Assembly: GCF_014201195.1 (NCBI RefSeq)
Contig: NZ_JACHDS010000001.1
Coordinates: 2,604,001-2,668,000, forward strand
Reading direction: 5' to 3'
Length of the DNA: 64,000 bases
DNA from: Nocardiopsis mwathae
GTDB taxonomy: Bacteria > Actinomycetota > Actinomycetes > Streptosporangiales > Streptosporangiaceae
Shown: one piece after another, positions 58,770 through 64,000 of the stretch
Layout of the letters: each line of letters starts with the position of its first letter
Position numbering within the stretch: position 1 is the stretch's first letter
The notes under the pieces: model-generated
Database searches by the model: none
What the model was told of the DNA's origin: nothing
What the model saw: the letters and a program-made list of their open reading frames with translations, nothing else
Program-made: the position numbers and the translations under genes

Positions 58770-59095
58770 CGGTGTCCTTTCCCCGCGGCCACGAGAGCGG
58801 CCGGGGCCGCGCCGCCGCCTGTCTCGGTGTCTCCCGCGGTTCGGGATCGGTGTTCGGCCCGCAGGGATGCCGCGCGCCGGTTTTGGCCTTCCAACGCGAC
58901 CCGCAGCGCCCCCAGACCGACCGCCCGCACCTGGTCATACAGCCCCGGTGTCTCGTACCACGGGGCGTCCAACGGCGTTCGCCGCTGGGCGACGCAGAGC
59001 AGGCCACCGGCTATCCGCTCCGTGCGGATCGTCCAGTCGGGGTAGTCGCGTCTGAGCGCGGCCAGCTCGGTCTCGTGTTCCGTTGGGGCGTTCAC
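58766..59095 (-). CDS. Hypothetical protein
   Basis: 109-aa protein; LAALRRDYPDWTIRTERIAG and LLCVAQRRTPLDAPWYETPG are similar in style to the 59092 product (EITPEPGGLLRAVHRTEP), suggesting relatedness. ATGA-type overlap on both sides. Confidence 0.6.
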   Translation of the reverse strand: MNAPTEHETELAALRRDYPDWTIRTERIAGGLLCVAQRRTPLDAPWYETPGLYDQVRAVGLGALRVALEGQNRRAASLRAEHRSRTAGDTETGGGAAPAALVAAGKGHR

Positions 59096-59352
59096 CGTTC
59101 CGGCCTTGAGAGCTCAGCGTTGCCCCGGAGGCCTTCTCTCAGCGCCTCCTGGACGCACAGCTTGTCTTCTAGGGTGCTGAGGTCGGGGGCGGGTAGTTCA
59201 GTGTGGACCTGGCCCCACTCGGCGGCCGGGTTGCGGGGCTCGGTGCGGTGCACCGCGCGCAGCAGCCCGCCGGGCTCGGGGGTGATCTCCCAGTGCTGGC
59301 CGTGCTTGGCGCGGACCTCCTCGAGCAGCACATCAGTCGTGGGGGATGCCAT
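59092..59352 (-). CDS. Hypothetical protein
   Basis: 86-aa protein (TTDVLLEEVRAKHGQHWEIT, GGLLRAVHRTEPRNPAAEWG). Probably a paralogue of the 58766 gene. Overlaps its downstream neighbour by 4 bases. Confidence 0.6.
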   Translation of the reverse strand: MASPTTDVLLEEVRAKHGQHWEITPEPGGLLRAVHRTEPRNPAAEWGQVHTELPAPDLSTLEDKLCVQEALREGLRGNAELSRPER

Positions 59353-59355
59353 GGG

Positions 59356-59586
59356 TCACCGCTCCTTCTCCAGCAGCTCCCGCAACTCGTCAGCGGTAGC
59401 CGCGCTGAACTGCGCGGCGTCGGCGAGGCGCTGGGAGCACCACGCACCCGGGGTCATGTCCTCGCGGGTGGCCCGCCAGATGAGGTGGTCGTCGTAGCGG
59501 ACCCGTAGGAGCCGCAGCTCGGTCTCGTCCTCGCTCTCGCCGGGCCACGCGTGGAGGGTGTGGCGTCGCTCCTGGCGGATCGTCAT
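59356..59586 (-). CDS. Hypothetical protein, first of a coupled run
   Basis: 76-aa protein (TELRLLRVRYDDHLIWRATR, DAAQFSAATADELRELLEKE) resembling the next two products in layout. ATG 59586 with GGGAGGA upstream. The three palindromes at 59647-59746 lie just in front, so this operon is their likely target. Confidence 0.6.
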   Translation of the reverse strand: MTIRQERRHTLHAWPGESEDETELRLLRVRYDDHLIWRATREDMTPGAWCSQRLADAAQFSAATADELRELLEKER

Positions 59587-59646
59587 GTGTCCTCCCTTGT
59601 CGTCGGGGTGTCGCCGACGCTACGCAGGCAAAGGGAGGAAACCCAG

Positions 59647-59746
59647 GTACAAGGTGTACGGTTCTTGGTCTCAGACGACGGCCGACCCGTACAAGGTGTA
59701 CGGGTCGGCCTTTTCGATCATCGTGACCCGTACAAGGTGTACGGGT
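59647..59746. repeat. Three copies of a 21-bp palindrome (operator cluster)
   Basis: Copies centred near 59653, 59695 and 59736, spaced about 41 bases. Copies 2 and 3 are perfect: arms ACCCGTACA and TGTACGGGT around AGG. Copy 1 keeps the core GTACAAGGTGTAC. Regular spacing (about four helix turns) suggests cooperative regulator binding. Confidence 0.75.
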
Positions 59747-59755
59747 CTTCGGCTG

Positions 59756-60964
59756 CTATTCGCTGCCCTGCATGCCCTGCCCCTCCGACACCGCCTCGGC
59801 CATGCGCCGCAGCGCCTCGGGCAGCTGTGTCTTGCGCGCCGCCAAGTCAGCGACGACGGAGTTGGCGACGCGCTGGTGCCGGAACCACTCCGGACTGATG
59901 CTGTAAGCCCGGTCGGCGACCGCGATCGCCTCATCCACGCTCCGCCGCCGCTCCAGCGCCGCCGCCTCGTTCAGCGAGTGTCGGGCGTAGCTGATCGGGA
60001 AGAGCGCCCGGGGGTCCACCCGCGCGGACGCCTCCAGCGCCTTGCCGGGCTGGTCGGCGGCCGTCCACACGTGCGCTTCCTGCATCGCCACACTGGTCGG
60101 CCCGAAACTGACCCAGTAGTCGTGGCGGTCCTCACCCATCAGCTCCGCGCCCGCCCGAGCCCGCGCCAGATACTGCTGGGCGTCGTCGTGCCGCTCCGCT
60201 GCCCCGGCCACCACCGCCGCGTGCAGCAGCTGCCCGCCCCACGCCGTGAGCTGGCGGCGGTCGGTGGTCGACCACGACGGCTCGATCGACTCCGCAGTGC
60301 GCACCGCCAAAGACTCGGCCTGGTGGTGGCGCCCCATCCGCAGCAGGATCCAGGTGTAGGTGCCGTACAGGGTCGCCAGCCGGTATTCGTCGTCGCCCTC
60401 GGTGGCGGCCTGGATCCCGCGCTCCGAAGCCAGGAGGGACGCATCATCCTTGCCGGTGTGGATCATCAGGCACGCGGCGAGCTGGTAGGCGTGGGCGTAG
60501 GCGGCCGCCACCGGGCCCGGCCCCAGTGCGTGGCGGGTGACCCGGCACTCGGCCAGCAGGTTCGGCAGCGCGCAGGCGAGCGCACCGAAATGCCCGGCGA
60601 AATACGCCCCGTAGGCGCGCTCGACCTGGCGCCACAGCTCGCCCGGGTCGCTGGGCTCCCCGTCCTCCTCGTCCATGCCGGGCAGCAGCGCGGGGTCGCT
60701 GACCGCATCGCGCACCGCGAGCACCCCGGCCTCGCCGACACGCTGCACCCGGTTGGACTTGCCGACGAGCACGGACAGGTCTTCGTCGAGGCCGCGGGCG
60801 ATCTTGGTGAGGCTGGTGAGCTTCGCGGTCTTGCGCGAGCCGCGTTCCAGCTTGGAGATGAGTTCCACGGAGACCCCGGAGCGGCGCGCGAGCTGGGCTT
60901 GGGTCATGCCGTGGTCGGTGCGAAGCTTCCGGAGGCGGGGGCCGATGCTGATAGTGTCGTCCAT
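59756..60964 (-). CDS. XRE-family regulator with TPR-like domain
   Basis: 402-aa protein. N-terminal HTH: RLRKLRTDHGMTQAQLARRS, VSVELISKLERGSRKTAKLT. The remainder is helical repeats of TPR type (YRLATLYGTYTWILLRMGRH, HDDAQQYLARARAGAELMGE, RRSVDEAIAVADRAY), as in many actinobacterial regulators of secondary metabolism. It follows the methyltransferase gene on the same strand and may regulate that operon and the adjacent palindromes. Confidence 0.85.
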   Translation of the reverse strand: MDDTISIGPRLRKLRTDHGMTQAQLARRSGVSVELISKLERGSRKTAKLTSLTKIARGLDEDLSVLVGKSNRVQRVGEAGVLAVRDAVSDPALLPGMDEEDGEPSDPGELWRQVERAYGAYFAGHFGALACALPNLLAECRVTRHALGPGPVAAAYAHAYQLAACLMIHTGKDDASLLASERGIQAATEGDDEYRLATLYGTYTWILLRMGRHHQAESLAVRTAESIEPSWSTTDRRQLTAWGGQLLHAAVVAGAAERHDDAQQYLARARAGAELMGEDRHDYWVSFGPTSVAMQEAHVWTAADQPGKALEASARVDPRALFPISYARHSLNEAAALERRRSVDEAIAVADRAYSISPEWFRHQRVANSVVADLAARKTQLPEALRRMAEAVSEGQGMQGSE

Positions 60965-60971
60965 GGATTGA

Positions 60972-61013
60972 GCCCGTCCTATCTGTCAGTGGCACTGTCA
61001 GGATAGGGCGGGC
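60972..61013. promoter_or_regulatory. Large hairpin / repeat region between methyltransferase and XRE gene
   Basis: 12-bp arms GCCCGTCCTATC / GATAGGGCGGGC (one G-T pair), containing the direct repeat CTGTCAG-TGGCA-CTGTCAG. TTTT follows on the + strand. On the - strand it is the leader of the XRE gene, so it may be an operator or attenuator. Confidence 0.5.
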
Positions 61014-61047
61014 TTTTCCACGTGTCAGGGGAGTGTCGTCGCCGTGA

Positions 61048-62169
61048 CTATCCGGGCGCCGCGTGGGTGAGCGGGCGGTCGGGGTTGTCGAGCCATACCT
61101 GCTGGCCCTCGGCGGTGACGGTCAGGCCGAACCGGTCGTGTTCAGGGCGGCCCGCCTTGAGCCACCACGCATAGGCGGCCGCCAGCTCGTCGAACAGCGA
61201 CCGCGGCCCGTGCTGGCGCACACGGTACTCCCGGACCGTCTCCGGGGTGATCCGCCAGGACGCCCACGACCCCGATTCGGGATCCATCAGGTAAACAGTG
61301 AACCGGCCATCGGAGACCTCACCGTCGTGCACCACGGTGGACAGCATCCTTGGCACCCGCAGGCCGACCGCGAACGACGCGTCGAAGTCCGCGACCGGCT
61401 CATAGGGGTGCAGGTCGGTGACGGACTCGACGAAGTCGTGGCCGGGCAGCACCCGGTCCTCCACCGCACCGTGCGGGGTGCGCTGCGCGCGGACCCACAT
61501 GAACCCGGCGTCGCCGCCGAAGCGGCCCTGCGCGGACCCGTCCGGCCCGACGTCGAGCCGCAGCAGCGTCCCGTTGTGGAACGCTGTCCCCCATGGGGTG
61601 ACGATTCGCCCTCCGGGCTGGGCCTGGGCCACCCACGTGTGGGGCACCTGCTGCACTGCGGCCGTGGAGATCACCCTGTCGTAGGGTGCGCCCTCGGGCC
61701 ATCCGGCCATCCCGTCACCGGCGACCACCTGCGGGTGGAACCCGGCCGCAGCGATGCGCTCGCGCGCGGTCTCGGCCAGGTCAGGGTCGACTTCTATGGT
61801 GGTGACGTTCTCCTCGCCCAGGCGGGCGCACAGCAGCGACGCGTTCCACCCCGTGCCAGTGCCGACCTCCAGGACCCGGTGCCCCTCCTCGGCATTCAGA
61901 GCGTCCAGCATCATCACGACGATCGACGGTTTGGACGCCGAGGAGGACACATAGCCGTCCCCCGATCCGGTGCCGTCGTCGAGCTGGGTGATGACGGGGG
62001 CGTCGGCGTTGGCGAGTTCAGCCCACCGGGCAGGGTTGGTCGCCCGGTCGACAGGGCGGCGCTGCCCATCCCACACCTGGTCGGGGATGAACGCGACGCG
62101 CGGCACCCGCTCGAACGCTTCGCTCCACGCTGGGGGCACCTGGTGCGGTTCGAGGAGGGGGGTGGCCAC
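61048..62169 (-). CDS. PIMT-like methyltransferase, RiPP-associated type
   Basis: 373-aa protein. PCMT-like domain: AFIPDQVW, QLDDGTGSGDGYVSSSASKP, SAM motif I RVLEVGTGTGWNASLL (98-113), VTTIEVDPD, and the C-terminal extension with YAWWLKAGRPEHDRFGLTVT and EGQQVWLDNPDRP, which matches the C-terminal region of PIMT homologues linked to RiPP clusters. It should methylate an Asp side chain, which can then close to aspartimide. GTG start overlaps the TAG stop of the peptide gene (TAGTG). Confidence 0.85.
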   Translation of the reverse strand: MATPLLEPHQVPPAWSEAFERVPRVAFIPDQVWDGQRRPVDRATNPARWAELANADAPVITQLDDGTGSGDGYVSSSASKPSIVVMMLDALNAEEGHRVLEVGTGTGWNASLLCARLGEENVTTIEVDPDLAETARERIAAAGFHPQVVAGDGMAGWPEGAPYDRVISTAAVQQVPHTWVAQAQPGGRIVTPWGTAFHNGTLLRLDVGPDGSAQGRFGGDAGFMWVRAQRTPHGAVEDRVLPGHDFVESVTDLHPYEPVADFDASFAVGLRVPRMLSTVVHDGEVSDGRFTVYLMDPESGSWASWRITPETVREYRVRQHGPRSLFDELAAAYAWWLKAGRPEHDRFGLTVTAEGQQVWLDNPDRPLTHAAPG

Positions 62170-62261
62170 TACTTGTCCTTCTTCTCGGGCGGGGGCGGTG
62201 GGGGGATTTCCTTCTCGGGTTTGTGGCCGTCGTGGTTGGAGTTGTCTTCGTGCTTACCCAC
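62169..62261 (-). CDS. 30-aa charged peptide, candidate RiPP (imiditide-like) precursor
   Basis: GTG start preceded by AAAAGGAGACCGA (strong). The peptide has a His/Asp/Asn-rich first half (GKHEDNSNHDGHKPEKE) with Asn-Ser and Asp-Gly pairs, the classical succinimide-prone sites, then IPPPPPPEKK and a charged end. TAGTG coupling to the PIMT-like gene ties the two. Imiditides are RiPPs in which a PIMT homologue turns Asp into aspartimide on a linear, highly charged precursor; the Asp of DG would be the candidate site. Unproven. Confidence 0.7.
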   Translation of the reverse strand: MGKHEDNSNHDGHKPEKEIPPPPPPEKKDK

Positions 62262-62601
62262 TCGGTCTCCTTTTCTGCCACGGGAGCTGCAGCATGACGG
62301 TAACCCCGTGGTTGCTGTGTGTCAGGGGTACGGCCGGATCCGGCCACTCGACACACAGCCGACCCCTGGCATCAGCGACAGCGAGCACCACATCTTCTTC
62401 GCCGACACCGCAGAGCGCGTCGGTGACCCGGCCGAGGATTGGGCAGCCGAAGGCCGTTCCATGATCTTTCAACCCATTGAGGAAACCCCACCCTCGGCAC
62501 GAATGGAGATCACCGTGACATGACGGCGCCCCGTTACTGGAGAAGTCCAGTCCAGGACGCTTCCCATTTACCCACTTTAGAAACAAGCGCGAATCGCGCA
62601 A
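62254..62601 (-). CDS. Hypothetical protein upstream of the peptide gene
   Basis: Up to 115 aa; the true start is uncertain. The C-terminal part (ALCGVGEEDVVLAVADARGR, LCVEWPDPAVPLTHSNHGVT) is protein-like. Its last codons contain the ribosome binding site of the peptide gene and overlap it by 8 bases, so it is probably part of the same operon. The first half has an unusual composition. Confidence 0.4.
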   Translation of the reverse strand: MRDSRLFLKWVNGKRPGLDFSSNGAPSCHGDLHSCRGWGFLNGLKDHGTAFGCPILGRVTDALCGVGEEDVVLAVADARGRLCVEWPDPAVPLTHSNHGVTVMLQLPWQKRRPSG

Positions 62602-62690
62602 GCACCCAGCATTTCATCTGCTGGACGCGCGGCACACTCGAACATTTCCGCTTGCGCAGTTGAAGCGGCATAAGTGCGGCACGGCGTTTT

Positions 62691-63074
62691 TTATGACCTG
62701 GACACTTCGGCTTCAAGGATGGCCCACCGAAGTGCGGCCACGACGCACGGGAACTCTGCATCGTCGTCCGGCTCGTCAGCACCGTGGTCGGTGGCCTCTT
62801 CGCACAGCCCGAGCTCCCATGCCTCATGCAGGTTCAGGGACACGGCGAGGATGTTCGGCCGGGCTTGGAAGGAGCGCAGCGCCGACTCCTCCTCTTCACG
62901 GGAGGCGGCCAGGCGCGTGTCCCACCCGGTGAGCTGGGCGCCGTCGGGCACGTCGGGCTCCGCTTCCACCAGGTGGCGCCACCACCGCGCCCGTCGCTCC
63001 TCGGACCACAGCTTGTCGAAGCGCGCAGTCTCAACTGTCAGCGATTCCACGAGCTTCGCCTGAGCGTTCTTCAT
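62691..63074 (-). CDS. Hypothetical protein
   Basis: 127-aa acidic helical protein (AKLVESLTVETARFDKLWSE, RRARWWRHLVEAEPDVPDGA, LNLHEAWELGLCEEATDHGA). No family recognised. ATG 63074 after AAGGAC. Confidence 0.6.
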   Translation of the reverse strand: MKNAQAKLVESLTVETARFDKLWSEERRARWWRHLVEAEPDVPDGAQLTGWDTRLAASREEEESALRSFQARPNILAVSLNLHEAWELGLCEEATDHGADEPDDDAEFPCVVAALRWAILEAEVSRS

Positions 63075-63184
63075 TGTTGTCCTTCCTCGGTGATCGGATC
63101 TGGTGTCGGGGCCTCGTACAGGACCGTGACCACGGCCGACCTCTCATCCGAGGCAGAACCGAACCCCAGTGTTCGCGGTTCATG

Positions 63185-63925
63185 TCAGGCTGCCTGTCCG
63201 TTTGCGTTCGCGACCTGGTGGGCCACCAGGCCACTGTACTCATCAGGTGCGACAGTGGACCCGCACTGCCCGCACCACGCACTGTCGTCCCCCGCGCGCC
63301 GGTGCAGCATCAGGGAACCGCAGCCATCCCGGGGGCAGGGCACCCACACGGCGAGCACGGGGTGGTGGGGGCGGGCCAACCGGTCGGCGGCGCGGTGGGC
63401 TTCCAGGAGGTCCAGCCCGGCATCCGCGCCGCCGCGTTCGTCCACGGTGCCGTCGACCAGTCCCATGGGTTCCATGGGGAGCCCGAGCAGCGTCGCCAAC
63501 CGGTCGGTGAGGAGCCGGCACGCCCCGGTGATGCGGGCGTGCTCGCGCCCCCACGAAGCCACCGGGGCCTCCGGGAGCCCGAGCACGCGGCGGACCCGGG
63601 CCTCCCACGCGAACACGAGCCCGGCCAGGTCGGTGAGGGCTTCGTCGACCCGGCCGTTGATCGGCATCGGCGCGCCGGTGCGCGACGTGGCCACCCGCAC
63701 ACCGTCATCGCCGCAGCCGGGGTGGTCGCCGATGAGTTCCCGCAGCTCCCCATACACCTTGGGCAGGTCCTCCAAGGCCCGGCGGATCAAGGTCTCACAA
63801 CCCGGGCAGAACGCCCTCGGCCCCCTCGCCCCGGTTGTCTCACCGGTGCCGGGGTTGGTGGTGGCCGAGGTGCAGCGCGGCCCGCGAACGCACTCCCGCA
63901 GCGGATCGTCGGCGTCGTGGTGCAC
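63185..63925 (-). CDS. Actinophage-type zinc-ribbon protein
   Basis: 246-aa protein. RAFCPGCETLIRRALEDLPK at the N-terminus, a long helical core (LTDLAGLVFAWEARVRRVLG, GACRLLTDRLATLLGLP, GLDLLEAHRAADRLAR) and a C-terminal zinc ribbon (VPCPRDGCGSL and WCGQCGSTV). Proteins with this layout are frequent in actinobacterial prophages, usually near small DNA-binding proteins, so the phage-like region may continue past the window. GTG 63925. Confidence 0.7.
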   Translation of the reverse strand: MHHDADDPLRECVRGPRCTSATTNPGTGETTGARGPRAFCPGCETLIRRALEDLPKVYGELRELIGDHPGCGDDGVRVATSRTGAPMPINGRVDEALTDLAGLVFAWEARVRRVLGLPEAPVASWGREHARITGACRLLTDRLATLLGLPMEPMGLVDGTVDERGGADAGLDLLEAHRAADRLARPHHPVLAVWVPCPRDGCGSLMLHRRAGDDSAWCGQCGSTVAPDEYSGLVAHQVANANGQAA

Positions 63926-64000
63926 GGTTCCTCCCCATGTGGTGGCTGGTGTGGGCAGGTCGGCACGCTAACACCCCGGGCGTCACCCGCCGCGCAAACC

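Noticed and set aside
62018..62523. Frames overlapping the peptide and methyltransferase start on both strands
   Set aside because: They conflict with the strongly supported TAGTG-coupled pair and have no start signals.

Overview
The window is high-GC actinomycete DNA: codon use is strongly G/C-ending, many starts are GTG or TTG, and the IS families and actinophage-type genes fit a Nocardiopsis/Streptosporangiales-like host. The host assignment is inference. Most of the window, from about 12.3 kb rightwards, looks like a siphovirus prophage or integrative phage-like element. Its exact ends are not visible, and phage-like genes continue up to the right edge.

Left accessory part (1-12.2 kb): a 5'-truncated ISAzo13-type transposase, a complete ISAs1-family element with 20-bp terminal inverted repeats, then a lower-GC two-gene cassette encoding a secreted ricin-lectin-repeat protein and a secreted CdtB-like (DNase I fold) toxin, closed on its right side by an IS1380-family transposase. 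Then come small hypothetical genes, an SRAP (HMCES/YedK) protein and a Nudix hydrolase.

Phage part: an excisionase-like HTH gene and a large serine integrase on the + strand (12.3-15.2 kb). The late genes follow on the - strand, read from right to left: HNH (43.4 kb), small and large terminase (the large one interrupted by a class 3-type intein inside its Walker A motif), portal-MuF fusion, prohead protease, HK97-type capsid, head-tail connectors, tail tube, Ig-like protein, frameshifted tail-assembly chaperones, tape measure with a CHAP-like domain, Dit, Gp37-like tail protein, baseplate/fibre-type proteins, amidase endolysin, holin candidates, and a terminator at 15.7 kb. Several lower-GC or opposite-strand cargo genes interrupt this block: a small secreted peptide at 33.8 kb, a membrane protein plus partner at 22.4-23.8 kb, a convergent pair at 43.5-44.7 kb and a PD-(D/E)XK nuclease-like gene at 47-48 kb.

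Early or accessory part (45-58 kb): a solitary cytosine-5 methyltransferase, an unusual tRNA-like gene, and a run of small - strand genes (DUF3560, HTH, zinc-ribbon, endonuclease VII-like). Six copies of a nearly identical promoter serve these genes. Each promoter is followed at the predicted transcription start by a stem-loop whose loop reads ACGGGAA, and then by a GAAAGGA-type ribosome binding site. This reiterated promoter and leader module is the clearest undescribed regulatory structure in the window.

Right end (58-64 kb): small coupled hypothetical genes, three copies of a 21-bp palindrome, an XRE-TPR regulator, and an operon with a 30-aa charged peptide directly coupled to a PIMT-like methyltransferase. 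That pair resembles the imiditide (aspartimide RiPP) layout. A second PIMT-like gene at 48.5 kb is coupled in the same TAGTG manner to a small zinc-finger peptide.
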